Positions 1-8,212 of a DNA stretch of 64,000 bases are shown piece by piece; within the stretch, counting starts at the first letter, position 1; each line of letters opens with the position of its first letter. Both the position numbers and the translations under genes were made by a program. The stretch lies in contig CAYLZG010000007.1 of assembly GCA_964387985.1 (NCBI GenBank), positions 1 through 64,000 of the forward strand, read 5' to 3'. This DNA comes from JALOOB01 sp964387985 (GTDB lineage Bacteria; Chloroflexota; Anaerolineae; CG2-30-64-16). The notes below the pieces were generated by a model. It was not told the origin of the DNA and did no database searches. It saw only the letters and a program-made list of their open reading frames with translations.

Positions 1-1014
1 CACGATGTTGAACCGGTCACGCTCCCCAAGGTTGTCCAATACGTAGCGCGCCGCTGCCCTGGCCTGATCCATCTTTTCTCCTGCCATGCTTCCCGATGTG
101 TCGAGCACCAGCACGACATCCTTGGCAACAGTCTCGCGCTCCGCCTCGACAGGAGGTGTCACAAGTAGCAGGAAATAGCCATCCTCATCATAAGGCTTGT
201 AGCTGAGAAGATTGACGGCGATCGCCTCACTGGAGAGGCTATAGTAGAGATCGAAGTCACGGTCAGGCCGGACATCATGAGCCTCGTAGCCCACCGTCGC
301 GCTCTTTTCGCCGTTGCGCTCCACCTGAACCTGGTGGCTTGGCGAATAGATCGCCCGCAGCGGCGTGCGGCCGCTCAACTCAACGCTGATAGCAACCTCG
401 GACAGGGGTCGAGCTGAGAACTTCTCGGTGTTCAAAGGGTAACGATAGTGGACCAACCCGCTCTGTTGGGTCAGCACCTGCGAGTAGGCCAGTTCGATCC
501 GACGCTCTTCGCGGGGAGGGATGGGGAAGATGCGTGCCTGGAATGCACCGCGGCCCATGTACTCCAGCAACGCCGGATCCTTCTGCCGGCGTACTATATC
601 CTCATAGATGCGACGCGCTTCGTCTCGTGCCAGCAGCTTGCCCTCCAGCTTCTTGCCGTCGACCCACATGTCAAAACTGGATACAGCCGCGTCTTCGGGC
701 AGCGGGAAGATATATGTTCCCTCGACGGCAAAGTCAGCGTCGTTGACGAAGACCTGATCGACCTTTGTCGTCGCTACCTGGTTCTCAATGCTGACGCTGA
801 CCCGGTGGTATTTGATCGTCAATGGCACATCGCGCCAGGGAATGGGACGGTTGGCTGGTGGTTGCGGGATGATAAAGCCGTCCGCCGACACAGGTTGAGC
901 AGCAAAGATCAGCATGTACAGCAGCAGAATCAACAGCAACCCCAACGTTACCAGGGGCCGCTCCAAGATGTGGTGGGAGACCGCTGTGCCAGGTCTGGCG
1001 GGCAATCCTCTCAT
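1..1014 (-). CDS. VIT and von Willebrand A domain protein, partial (C-terminus off the window)
   Basis: The first 338 codons are present; the gene runs off the left edge. A hydrophobic segment at about residues 21-44 ends in an Ala-x-Ala-like site (signal peptide or N-terminal anchor). It is followed by a VIT (vault/inter-alpha-trypsin) domain at about 60-190, with motifs such as YIFPLPEDAAV and ARRIYEDIVRRQKDPALLEY. A VWA domain then begins, whose MIDAS motif DTSGS lies at residues 305-309. Such proteins are surface-exposed metal-dependent adhesion or complex-assembly factors; the ligand here cannot be told. The start is ATG 1014, behind a GAGGAGG ribosome site. It is divergent from greA. 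Family assignment is firm, role is not. Confidence 0.88.
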   Translation of the reverse strand, partial: MRGLPARPGTAVSHHILERPLVTLGLLLILLLYMLIFAAQPVSADGFIIPQPPANRPIPWRDVPLTIKYHRVSVSIENQVATTKVDQVFVNDADFAVEGTYIFPLPEDAAVSSFDMWVDGKKLEGKLLARDEARRIYEDIVRRQKDPALLEYMGRGAFQARIFPIPPREERRIELAYSQVLTQQSGLVHYRYPLNTEKFSARPLSEVAISVELSGRTPLRAIYSPSHQVQVERNGEKSATVGYEAHDVRPDRDFDLYYSLSSEAIAVNLLSYKPYDEDGYFLLLVTPPVEAERETVAKDVVLVLDTSGSMAGEKMDQARAAARYVLDNLGERDRFNIV

Positions 1015-1089
1015 GACGATCCTCCTCAATGTGCCGGTAGAGCCGTGTCCTCCTTCGTGACGCCACTGCTTGCAGAACAGTTCCTGTAT

Positions 1090-1119
1090 TTGACGGCAGC
1101 GATATGGTTGGCGTATAAT
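1090..1119 (+). promoter_or_regulatory. Sigma-70-type promoter upstream of greA
   Basis: TTGACG (1090-1095) and TATAAT (1114-1119) are separated by 18 bases. Predicted transcription start is near 1126, giving a leader of about 170 nt before greA. Confidence 0.75.
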
Positions 1120-1184
1120 CTAGTGGATTGAGCCGTCTAGCCATTGACGGCGATCTTTATTGTTCGGCCCCGCCCACACCGAGA

Positions 1185-1227
1185 CGCCACGGCCGCAAGC
1201 GCATAGCTTGTCCGTCGGCGCTTTTTT
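1185..1227 (+). terminator. Terminator-like hairpin inside the greA leader (possible attenuator)
   Basis: CGCCACGG (1185-1192) can pair with CCGTcGGCG (1212-1220, one bulged base), with a smaller AAGC/GCTT stem inside. It is followed by six T (1222-1227). It lies between the promoter and greA, so readthrough may be conditional. Pairing is seen by eye; no folding was computed. Confidence 0.5.
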
Positions 1228-1296
1228 ATGACCTTCTGGTGAGGTCTGAGTGGGTCGAACGATCACCCCACGGGGGACACAGAGGCACAGCGCGTG

Positions 1297-1770
1297 ATGG
1301 ATGAACCGAACAGCAACTACCTGACGGCAGAGGGGCTTCAGAGACTCCGGGAGGAGTTGGAGTATCTGATCGAGGTGCGGCGACCGGAGGTCGCTCGTCA
1401 GATCGGCGATGCGAAAGCGGATGGCGATATCTCCGAGAACGCCGGCTATGACGAGGCAAAAAATACCCAGGCCTTCGTGGAAGGCCGCATCCTCACCCTG
1501 CGCAACATTCTGAGTAGCGCAGTTGTCATCAATGAGAACGGCCACAAAGACACGGTCGACATTGGCTGCAAGGTGACGATTCGCGACGTGGAGTACGGCG
1601 ACGAAGAGACTTACGCCATCGTCGGATCGACCGAAGTGGATCCGGACAACGGCCGTATTTCCTTCAAATCGCCCATCGGTCGAGCCCTGATGGGGCACCG
1701 CGTGCGTGAGTTGGTTTCAGTGCAGACGCCCGGGGGCAGCGCTCAGTTCGAAATCGTCAACATCGAATAG
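1297..1770 (+). CDS. greA: Transcription elongation factor GreA
   Basis: This 157-residue protein has the GreA length and layout. The N-terminal antiparallel coiled coil carries the acidic tip region DISENAGYDEAK, which enters the RNA polymerase secondary channel and stimulates cleavage of backtracked RNA. The C-terminal FKBP-like domain ends with SPIGRALMGHRVRELVSV. ATG 1297 is taken as start; GTG 1294 directly before it is an alternative. The next gene, lysS, begins 10 bases after the stop, so the two are probably cotranscribed. The leader holds a terminator-like hairpin, so expression may be attenuated. Confidence 0.96.
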   Translation: MDEPNSNYLTAEGLQRLREELEYLIEVRRPEVARQIGDAKADGDISENAGYDEAKNTQAFVEGRILTLRNILSSAVVINENGHKDTVDIGCKVTIRDVEYGDEETYAIVGSTEVDPDNGRISFKSPIGRALMGHRVRELVSVQTPGGSAQFEIVNIE

Positions 1771-1780
1771 GGGCAACATC

Positions 1781-3274
1781 GTGGAAGACACCGACCTTAA
1801 TCTGAACGAGCAGCAGCTTGTTCGCCGAGAAAAGCTCATCGGCCTGCGCAACCTTGGCATCGAGCCATACCCGCCACGCCTGCCCTGGACGCGAACCCAC
1901 ACCAACGCCCAAGCCGCGCAGGCATTCCAGGCCGGCGAGCTTGCCGAAGGCGAACAGGTCACCCTGGTTGGGCGAATGGTCTCGGTCAGGGTCATGGGCA
2001 AGGCTGCGTTTGCGCACATCGAGGATGGCAGCGGCAGGGTCCAGGTGTACTTGAAGCGTGACGTTCTCGGCGAAGAAACCTACAACGAGCTTTTTAGGAA
2101 ACTCATCGACCTGGGCGACTTCATTCAGGTCAGCGGTCCCATGTTCGCCACTCGCACGGGCGAAATCTCCTGCGAGGTGCAAAAGCTGGCGATAATCTCC
2201 AAGACCCTGAATCCCATGCCAGACAAGTGGCACGGGCTGAAGGACGTCGAGATGCGCTACCGCCAACGTTATGTCGATCTACTGGCCAACCGGGAGGTCC
2301 GGGAGGTCTTCATCACGCGCGCCAGGCTGGTGGCTGCGGTGCGGCGCTACCTGGACTCGAATGGCTTCCTCGAGGTTGAGACCCCGGTGCTCCAGCCGAT
2401 CTATGGCGGTGCGGCTGCACGACCCTTCACAACTTACCACAATCAGCTCGAGCAAGACCTCTTTCTGCGCATCAGCTTCGAGCTTTACCTGAAGCGCCTG
2501 ATTGCGGGCGGGTATGAGCGTGTCTACGAGATCGGGCGCGACTTTCGCAACGAAGGCATCAGCTTCAAACACAATCCGGAATTCACCCAGCTCGAGTTCT
2601 ACGAGGCCTATACCGACTATCACGGCATGATGCAGCGCACGGAGGAGATGGTGTGCGCGATCAGTCGAGAACTGACGGGTGGGCTGTCGATCAGTTACAA
2701 CGGCAACGCCATCGACCTCACGCCTCCCTGGAGGCGGGTGACGATGCGAGATGCCATCCTGGAAGCTACGGGTGTTGATTACACGCTGTACGATGATACC
2801 GCATCACTGTCCCAGGCCATCCGCGAGCGCGGACTGCAGTGTGAAGCGAAGGCCAGTCGCGGCAAACTCATCGATGGGCTCTTCGGCGACTACGTCGAAT
2901 CGAAACTGATCCAGCCGACCTTCATCATGGACTACCCGGTCGATATCAGCCCGCTCGCGAAGAAGAAGTCGGACGACCCTACCACGGTCGAGCGTTTCGA
3001 GTACTTCATCGCGGGAATGGAGCTGGGCAATGCCTTCTCAGAACTTAACGACCCGGTCGACCAACGTGCGCGGTTTGTAGAGCTTCGATCCGCCATGGCA
3101 GGTGACGATGAAAACGTTCATCCGCTTGACGAGGACTTCTTGAACGCGTTGAGCTATGGGATGCCGCCTACGGGCGGCTTCGGCACCGGAATCGATCGAT
3201 TGACGATGCTCTTCACCGATCGGCAGTCCATCCGGGAAGTGATTCTCTTCCCGCACTTGCGTTCTCTGGACTAA
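1781..3274 (+). CDS. lysS: Lysyl-tRNA synthetase, class II
   Basis: A 497-residue class II LysRS that charges tRNA-Lys. The N-terminal OB fold (about residues 50-150, VTLVGRMVSVRVMGKAAF) binds the anticodon. Motif 1 is around FLEVETPVLQPIYGG, motif 2 around YEIGRDFRNEGISF, and motif 3 around GFGTGIDRLTMLF near the C-terminus. The reading frame is open upstream to 1706, overlapping greA, but GTG 1781 in the short intergenic gap fits the usual length and is chosen. It is probably cotranscribed with greA. Confidence 0.96.
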   Translation: MEDTDLNLNEQQLVRREKLIGLRNLGIEPYPPRLPWTRTHTNAQAAQAFQAGELAEGEQVTLVGRMVSVRVMGKAAFAHIEDGSGRVQVYLKRDVLGEETYNELFRKLIDLGDFIQVSGPMFATRTGEISCEVQKLAIISKTLNPMPDKWHGLKDVEMRYRQRYVDLLANREVREVFITRARLVAAVRRYLDSNGFLEVETPVLQPIYGGAAARPFTTYHNQLEQDLFLRISFELYLKRLIAGGYERVYEIGRDFRNEGISFKHNPEFTQLEFYEAYTDYHGMMQRTEEMVCAISRELTGGLSISYNGNAIDLTPPWRRVTMRDAILEATGVDYTLYDDTASLSQAIRERGLQCEAKASRGKLIDGLFGDYVESKLIQPTFIMDYPVDISPLAKKKSDDPTTVERFEYFIAGMELGNAFSELNDPVDQRARFVELRSAMAGDDENVHPLDEDFLNALSYGMPPTGGFGTGIDRLTMLFTDRQSIREVILFPHLRSLD

Positions 3275-3296
3275 GTCACAGACACGCCATCTCTTG

Positions 3297-5543
3297 ATGC
3301 AGCCACTCTACGTCGCCATCGTCTGGCACATGCACCAGCCGTACTACAAAGACCTGCGGACTGGCGATATTCCCCTGCCCTGGGTGCGCCTGCATGCAGC
3401 CAAGGACTATCTGCATATGGCGGAAGTCCTGGCCGCGCATCCACAGGTGCACCTTACCATCAACATGGTTCCCTCGCTGGTAGAGCAGATGCTCGACTGG
3501 GCGGAGGGCCGGGAGATGGACATCCTGGCGCAGATCGCCGAGATGGACACCTGGAACGACGACCATCGCCGGTTCATACTTTCTCTTTGTTACAGCGTGT
3601 GTTGGGACAAGATAATCCGTCGTTATCCCAGATACGTTGAACTCCTGAATCGCCGCCCCGCTGCGCTTGCCACGCCATCGGCATTCACAGACGCAGACTA
3701 TCGCGATCTCGTGACCTGGTTCAACCTGGCATGGACCGATCCAAACTGGCTGGAGCGAGACCCTGCACTCTCGGCTCTCGTTGCCAAGGGGCGTGACTAC
3801 ACCGTCGACGATGTACGCACGGTCCATGCAAAGCAGCGCGAGATTGCCGGCCGCGTCCTTCCGCTATACCGGCAGCTCGTCCGCGCCGGGCAGCTTGAGG
3901 TAAGTGTTAGCCCTTATTTCCACCCGATTCTGCCCCTGCTGATCGATACGGACTGCGCGCGGCGCCCGAGTCCGGGCCTGCCCCTGCCTGAGCCGGCATT
4001 CCGGGCACCCGAAGACGTCGCAGCACAGCTGGCAATGGCGGTAGAGTCGCACATCGCGCATTTTGGCGCACCGCCACGTGGCCTGTGGCCCTCCGAAGGT
4101 GCAGTGTCGCCCGAGATCCTGCCGTTTGTTCGTGCTGCAGGGTTCACCTGGCTGGCAAGCGGGGAGACAATTCTTGCGCGCAGCCTGGGCTACAACCTGG
4201 ATCGAGACAGCAACGCGCTTCTTACGAATCCACGGGCGCTGTACCAACCCTATCGCGTGATGGCAGGCAGCGAGCTCGGTCCTCACATAGTCTTTCGCGA
4301 TCAGGAGCTTGCCGACCGCATCGGGTTCCTGTACCAACACCTGCCAGGCGTGCAGGGGGCCGAGGACATGATTTACCGGCTCCTCGAAATTCGCCGCCGG
4401 ATCAACGATCCTTCATCCCCCTACCTCGTCAGCATCATCCTGGACGGAGAGAACTGCTGGGAGCACTTCGAGCACAACGGCGACGATTTTCTGAACACCT
4501 TCTACGGCGAATTGGAGCGCCGGCCCGAGCTGCAGGCAGTTTCGGTGGCAGAGTACATCGAAGGCCGGCGCCCGGCCGCAACGCTCGCCCGCCTGGCAAC
4601 CGGCTCCTGGATTGGTGGCGACCTCACTACCTGGATCGGTGATCCGGAGCACGAAAAGGCATGGGATGCGCTTCGCCGAGCCAGGGAGCACCTGACATCG
4701 CGTGCTACTCCAACCGGCTCACATCCGAACGGCCAGCCAGGCGGTCCACGACCCGAGCAGCTTACGGCGGCCAGGCACGCACTCCACGCGGCCGAAGGCA
4801 GTGACTGGTTCTGGTGGTATTCGCACCGAAATAGCTCTGATCAGGATGCCCTGTTCGATCGCCTGTTTCGCCATGCGCTGGCGCGGGTGTACGAGAGCCT
4901 CGGCAATGAGCCGCCGGCCTGGCTGGCCGAACCCATCCAACAGGCCGCACATACAACCGATCACCGTCCGGCCACCGGATACATCACCCCCGCGCTGACC
5001 GCGTCGCCGTATCCGGGCGAGGCTTGGGCGCGAGCAGCGAGCCTGCACCCTGCAGCGGCATCAACCGGAACCATGCAGCGCGCAGCAGGAATCATCGAGC
5101 GTTTGTTCGTCGGACACGATCCGGCCAGGCTGTTCTTGCGCCTGGATCTGCGCCAGAGCATTGATAATTTCGATACGTTGATCTACCTGGGAGAGAGCTC
5201 GCGCAATCCTGCGAACCAACGCGTCGACGCGCAGTTCCCCGACCCCGACGATGCACCGCGGGAACTGGTCGCACACTGGCTGATCAGGCGCGACGCAGGC
5301 CACGCCACACCATTTCTATATCGCGCGGACGGCCGGGCTGGCTGGCGCGCCCAAGGGCCTCTCCTGGCGGCCTTTGGCGAAAAAACCTTCGAGGCAAGCG
5401 TCTCACTTGAGACCTTGGGATACTCGCTCAACCACGAAATAAGGGTCTACGTGGTGCTGGCACGCGATGGCCAGGTTTCGGCCGCCCTGCCCGAGCGCAA
5501 GATGGCGACCCTCAAACTCTCTGCGTTTTCCACTAAGCCGTAA
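3297..5543 (+). CDS. Glycoside hydrolase family 57 protein (alpha-amylase/glucanotransferase type)
   Basis: 748 residues. GH57 signatures are visible: HMHQPY at about residues 11-16, GLWPSEGAVS at about 264 (its Glu fits the nucleophile), and LDGENCWEHF at about 382 (its Asp fits the acid/base). The downstream blocks DLTTWIGDPEHEKAWDAL and DWFWWYSHRNSSDQDALFD are typical of the larger amylopullulanase-like GH57 members. The substrate is probably an alpha-glucan such as glycogen or starch. There is no signal peptide, so it is probably cytoplasmic. The glycogen synthase gene at about 22 kb makes a glycogen role plausible. The start is ATG 3297; I see no good ribosome site. Confidence 0.9.
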   Translation: MQPLYVAIVWHMHQPYYKDLRTGDIPLPWVRLHAAKDYLHMAEVLAAHPQVHLTINMVPSLVEQMLDWAEGREMDILAQIAEMDTWNDDHRRFILSLCYSVCWDKIIRRYPRYVELLNRRPAALATPSAFTDADYRDLVTWFNLAWTDPNWLERDPALSALVAKGRDYTVDDVRTVHAKQREIAGRVLPLYRQLVRAGQLEVSVSPYFHPILPLLIDTDCARRPSPGLPLPEPAFRAPEDVAAQLAMAVESHIAHFGAPPRGLWPSEGAVSPEILPFVRAAGFTWLASGETILARSLGYNLDRDSNALLTNPRALYQPYRVMAGSELGPHIVFRDQELADRIGFLYQHLPGVQGAEDMIYRLLEIRRRINDPSSPYLVSIILDGENCWEHFEHNGDDFLNTFYGELERRPELQAVSVAEYIEGRRPAATLARLATGSWIGGDLTTWIGDPEHEKAWDALRRAREHLTSRATPTGSHPNGQPGGPRPEQLTAARHALHAAEGSDWFWWYSHRNSSDQDALFDRLFRHALARVYESLGNEPPAWLAEPIQQAAHTTDHRPATGYITPALTASPYPGEAWARAASLHPAAASTGTMQRAAGIIERLFVGHDPARLFLRLDLRQSIDNFDTLIYLGESSRNPANQRVDAQFPDPDDAPRELVAHWLIRRDAGHATPFLYRADGRAGWRAQGPLLAAFGEKTFEASVSLETLGYSLNHEIRVYVVLARDGQVSAALPERKMATLKLSAFSTKP

Positions 5544-5650
5544 CCCCCTACCGCTCCGTACGTCTTGATACACATCCCCCGCCTGCAGGCACGCGACCAC
5601 CCTACACTGTCCCATGTGGTGCGCGCTGGCATGCTATAGGAGGAATCTGC

Positions 5651-7282
5651 ATGGAGAAACTGCCACGGCGCCGCAAGGGGCACTGGCCAGCGCCAGCCAT
5701 GTTCATCGTCGGTGTGATTCTGGCCGTAATGGCCTTTGCCGGCGGCGTACTGCAAGTCTCGACGGCGGCTATCCAGGCCGCTGGTCCCGATGGGAGCAAT
5801 GCACAGGGCATACTCCATCTGCCGTTGGTTAGTGGCGGTGGAGGCCCACCACTCGGCACTTCGCATGCTGGCCGATTTGACACCTATGAAGGCAGCAAGA
5901 CGTGTAATGCCTGCCATCTACAGGAGGCCAAAGAAGTTCACAGCTCCCTGCACTATCAGTGGCGGGCGCCGGCGCCCTACGTGCCCGGACTGTCCACCGG
6001 CGGCAAGCTGGGGGCGATCAATGACTTCTGCGGCTACGCCGATATCAACTGGTTGGGCATCCTCACCAACCTGGACGGGCAACCGACTGACGGCGGCTGC
6101 GCGACATGTCATGCGGGAATGGGCGCGCGGCCCGAATCCGAACAAACCACCGCGCAACTGGTGAACATCGACTGCCTGATCTGTCATTCTGATACCTACA
6201 AGCGCAAAGTCGTCAACGACAGTGGCACCTTCAAGCTGGCTCCTGCGCCCGAGCGCATGAGTGTGCCTCTGCTACAGGGAATCACGGACATCGGAGAGCC
6301 CAGCAAGGCCAGCTGCCTGAATTGCCATCTGAGTTCAGGCGGAGGGCCTAACAACAAGCGGGGCGATCTGGAACCGGCACACGTGGATCCAAGCCGGAAC
6401 CTGGATGTGCACATGGCATCAGAGGCTAATGGCGGCGCAGGGCTGGTGTGCCAGGATTGCCACACGACCCAGGAGCACAAGATCGCGGGGCGCGGCTCGG
6501 ACATGCGCGGCACCGATTTGGATGTTCCGGTCCAGTGCGTCAACTGCCATTCGCCAACACCGCATGACAGCAACGATATCAACAAACATACGACAAAGGT
6601 AGAGTGCAGTGCGTGTCACATCCCAACCTTTGCAAGGGAAACGTCGACAGACATGTACCGCGATTTTCAATACGTCGAGGAAGTGCCCGTCCGCCGCCTT
6701 TACGAGCCAAAGATCACACGCGGCGCAAACGTCATTCCGCAGTACCGGTGGTTCTACGAGTTCGGCGATCCGGTGATCTACCAATCAAACGGCCGCGTAC
6801 TGATGTCTGGTCCGCTCGGAGACGTGAATGACCCTAACTCAAAACTGTTCGCATTCAAGTACCACACAGCCACGCAAGCGATTGAACCGATACAAAACAG
6901 GATTCTGCCGCTGAAGATGGGCATTTTGTTCCAGGATGGGGACGTGGACAGGGCGATTCGCGAGGGCGCGAAAGCTGTGGGCTGGGATCTGCCTCAGAAC
7001 TATGAGTTCATCGCGACCGACCGGTGGTTGTCCATCAATCACGAAGTGGCGCCGGAAGAACAGGCGCTGCGGTGCGATGCGTGCCACGCCAACACTTCCA
7101 CGCGCCTGGACTGGCCGGCCCTCGGCTATACACCCAAGAACACACGCAACGACAAACCCCTGTGCGAGAGCTGCCACGAGCCGGAAGAGCAGGATTGGTC
7201 CAACTACTTCTACAGCGTGCATGATAAGCATGTGAAGGACAAGGGAATCGCGTGCTTCGAATGCCACAACTTCGAACGCTGA
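5651..7282 (+). CDS. Ten-heme c-type cytochrome
   Basis: 543 residues with ten CxxCH heme-binding motifs, from CNACH (Cys85) to CFECH close to the C-terminus. A basic N-terminus and a hydrophobic stretch (about 16-40) form a signal peptide or membrane anchor, so the hemes are on the outer face. Spacing is irregular: seven motifs in the first 330 residues, a heme-free block of about 150 residues, then three. Such proteins are electron carriers or oxidoreductases for extracellular or nitrogen/sulfur redox chemistry. No catalytic partner gene is adjacent, so its role is unknown. A clear AGGAGG ribosome site precedes ATG 5651. Confidence 0.9.
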   Translation: MEKLPRRRKGHWPAPAMFIVGVILAVMAFAGGVLQVSTAAIQAAGPDGSNAQGILHLPLVSGGGGPPLGTSHAGRFDTYEGSKTCNACHLQEAKEVHSSLHYQWRAPAPYVPGLSTGGKLGAINDFCGYADINWLGILTNLDGQPTDGGCATCHAGMGARPESEQTTAQLVNIDCLICHSDTYKRKVVNDSGTFKLAPAPERMSVPLLQGITDIGEPSKASCLNCHLSSGGGPNNKRGDLEPAHVDPSRNLDVHMASEANGGAGLVCQDCHTTQEHKIAGRGSDMRGTDLDVPVQCVNCHSPTPHDSNDINKHTTKVECSACHIPTFARETSTDMYRDFQYVEEVPVRRLYEPKITRGANVIPQYRWFYEFGDPVIYQSNGRVLMSGPLGDVNDPNSKLFAFKYHTATQAIEPIQNRILPLKMGILFQDGDVDRAIREGAKAVGWDLPQNYEFIATDRWLSINHEVAPEEQALRCDACHANTSTRLDWPALGYTPKNTRNDKPLCESCHEPEEQDWSNYFYSVHDKHVKDKGIACFECHNFER

Positions 7283-7285
7283 GTT

Positions 7286-7313
7286 TTGACAACCTGCTGC
7301 AGTTGCCTATAAT
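7286..7313 (+). promoter_or_regulatory. Near-consensus promoter of the tRNA-Gly gene
   Basis: TTGACA (7286-7291) and TATAAT (7308-7313) are 16 bases apart. This is a perfect match to both hexamers and ends 10 bases before the tRNA. Confidence 0.85.
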
Positions 7314-7323
7314 GGCTGCTGTT

Positions 7324-7395
7324 GCGGGTATAGTTCAGCGGTAGAACGTCAGCTTCCCAAGCTGGATGTCAGGGGTTCGAATCCCCTTACCCGCT
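7324..7395 (+). tRNA. tRNA-Gly (anticodon CCC)
   Basis: All four stems fold: acceptor GCGGGTA/TACCCGC, D-stem GTTC/GAAC, anticodon stem TCAGC/GCTGG with loop TTCCCAA, and T-stem GGGG/CCCC with loop TTCGAAT. The anticodon CCC reads GGG codons and the discriminator base is U, as usual for glycine. CCA is not encoded. It is a single-gene unit with its own promoter and terminator. Confidence 0.95.
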
Positions 7396-7402
7396 CCTGA
7401 TT

Positions 7403-7438
7403 CACTCGGCAGGTGCAGCACCTGCCGAGTGCTTTTTG
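7403..7438 (+). terminator. Intrinsic terminator of the tRNA-Gly unit
   Basis: Perfect 14-bp inverted repeat, CACTCGGCAGGTGC (7403-7416) with GCACCTGCCGAGTG (7418-7431), followed by CTTTTT. Confidence 0.9.
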
Positions 7439-7460
7439 TCCACAATCGGGAGGAACAGAG

Positions 7461-7892
7461 ATGCGCGTTGAAAAAGCAAAGGAAGTGACCGATCAGTTGA
7501 TGGAGGCAATGGCTCAACTCGTACCGCAGCTTTCATCATCGAATCCCGCGCCCACGCGCGAGCAGTTGGAAGAAATGCTCTCGTCACCGGCGATCACCCT
7601 CCTGCTGGCACGAAATGACATGGATCAGATCGTCGGGAGCCTGACGCTGGCAGTGTTCCGCATCCCAACGGGCCTGCGTGCCTGGATCGAAGATGTCATC
7701 GTGGATGGAAATCAACGCGGGCAAGGCATCGGCGAGCTGCTGACCCGGCAGGCTTTGGCAATTGCCAGGGACGCCGGCGCTACTACGGTCGATCTGACTT
7801 CACGCCCATCTCGGGAAGCTGCGAACCGGCTGTATCAACGGATAGGCTTCGAACGCCGCGAGACCAATGTGTATCGCTATCACTTGCGTTAG
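7461..7892 (+). CDS. GNAT-family N-acetyltransferase
   Basis: 143 residues with a single GNAT fold. The acetyl-CoA pyrophosphate-binding loop reads RGQGIGELL (motif A), followed by LTSRPSREAANRLYQRIGFERR (motif B, typical of N-acetyltransferases). The acceptor substrate cannot be predicted. The start is ATG 7461, behind GGGAGGA; this ribosome site lies just past the tRNA terminator, so its own promoter or readthrough from the tRNA unit must drive it. Confidence 0.85.
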   Translation: MRVEKAKEVTDQLMEAMAQLVPQLSSSNPAPTREQLEEMLSSPAITLLLARNDMDQIVGSLTLAVFRIPTGLRAWIEDVIVDGNQRGQGIGELLTRQALAIARDAGATTVDLTSRPSREAANRLYQRIGFERRETNVYRYHLR

Positions 7893-7921
7893 TTCCCAGT
7901 GGCGAGCCACATGCAACGATT

Positions 7922-7949
7922 TTGACAACGTTGCGTATTGGAGTATAGT
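7922..7949 (+). promoter_or_regulatory. Promoter of the rsgA leader RNA
   Basis: TTGACA (7922-7927) and TATAGT (7944-7949) are 16 bases apart. Predicted start of transcription is near 7956. Confidence 0.75.
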
Positions 7950-7989
7950 GGGTTAAGTTAGTCTGACTCAGTGAAAGGAGGCGAGTGTT

Positions 7990-8064
7990 ATGATCAATAG
8001 CGAAGTGCTCGCGCAAACCGTTCCGGCTTGCGACACAGCCGCTCGCCTCGCTCACACCGCCTGA
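7990..8064 (+). CDS. 24-residue small ORF, possible leader peptide
   Basis: ATG 7990 follows a perfect AAAGGAGG with 8-base spacing. The predicted peptide is MINSEVLAQTVPACDTAARL plus AHTA. It has no run of one amino acid that would suggest a classical amino-acid attenuator. Its ribosome site can be hidden by pairing with its own 3' end, so translation and folding of the leader could be coupled. It may also be non-coding chance within a structured RNA. Confidence 0.35.
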   Translation: MINSEVLAQTVPACDTAARLAHTA

Positions 8065-8092
8065 AACAGACCGGGATCTCCCGCTGAACTGC

Positions 8093-8136
8093 AGGCCATG
8101 AGCCTCGCGACGTGTGTCGCACGCTCATGGCCTTTT
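8093..8136 (+). terminator. Strong terminator hairpin in the rsgA leader
   Basis: Arms GGCCATGAGC (8094-8103) and GCTCATGGCC (8123-8132) enclose a second stem GCGAC/GTCGC and are followed by TTTT. It ends about 77 bases before the rsgA start. Confidence 0.75.
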
Positions 8137-8157
8137 GATTCGGCACATTGCGTCGTC

Positions 8158-8182
8158 GGCCATGAGCAAGTTGCTCATGGCC
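8158..8182 (+). repeat. Second hairpin with the same arms as the upstream terminator
   Basis: GGCCATGAGC (8158-8167) and GCTCATGGCC (8173-8182), extended by AA/TT inside, repeat the arms of the terminator 64 bases upstream exactly, but without a T tract. The four arms can pair in alternative ways. Confidence 0.7.
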
Positions 8183-8212
8183 CTTGCATTTAATCACAGG
8201 GAGACTCGAACA

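Larger units (their letters stand above)
7956..8136 (+). ncRNA. Structured leader RNA or small RNA upstream of rsgA
   Basis: A roughly 180-nt transcript unit bounded by a promoter and a strong terminator hairpin. Besides the terminator it has two long-range complementarities. GAGGCGAG (7978-7985, covering the ribosome site of a 24-codon ORF) pairs with CTCGCCTC (8042-8049). TGCGACACA (8029-8037) pairs with TGTGTCGCA (8113-8121) inside the terminator. I do not recognise a known riboswitch class. It could be an attenuator leader of rsgA or a free small RNA. Confidence 0.45.

Noticed and set aside
448..1131. 227-codon plus-strand ORF at the left edge
   Set aside because: It is antisense to the VIT/VWA gene, whose protein matches the family along its whole visible length; the ORF's own sequence is unlike any protein and Gln/His-rich at the end.
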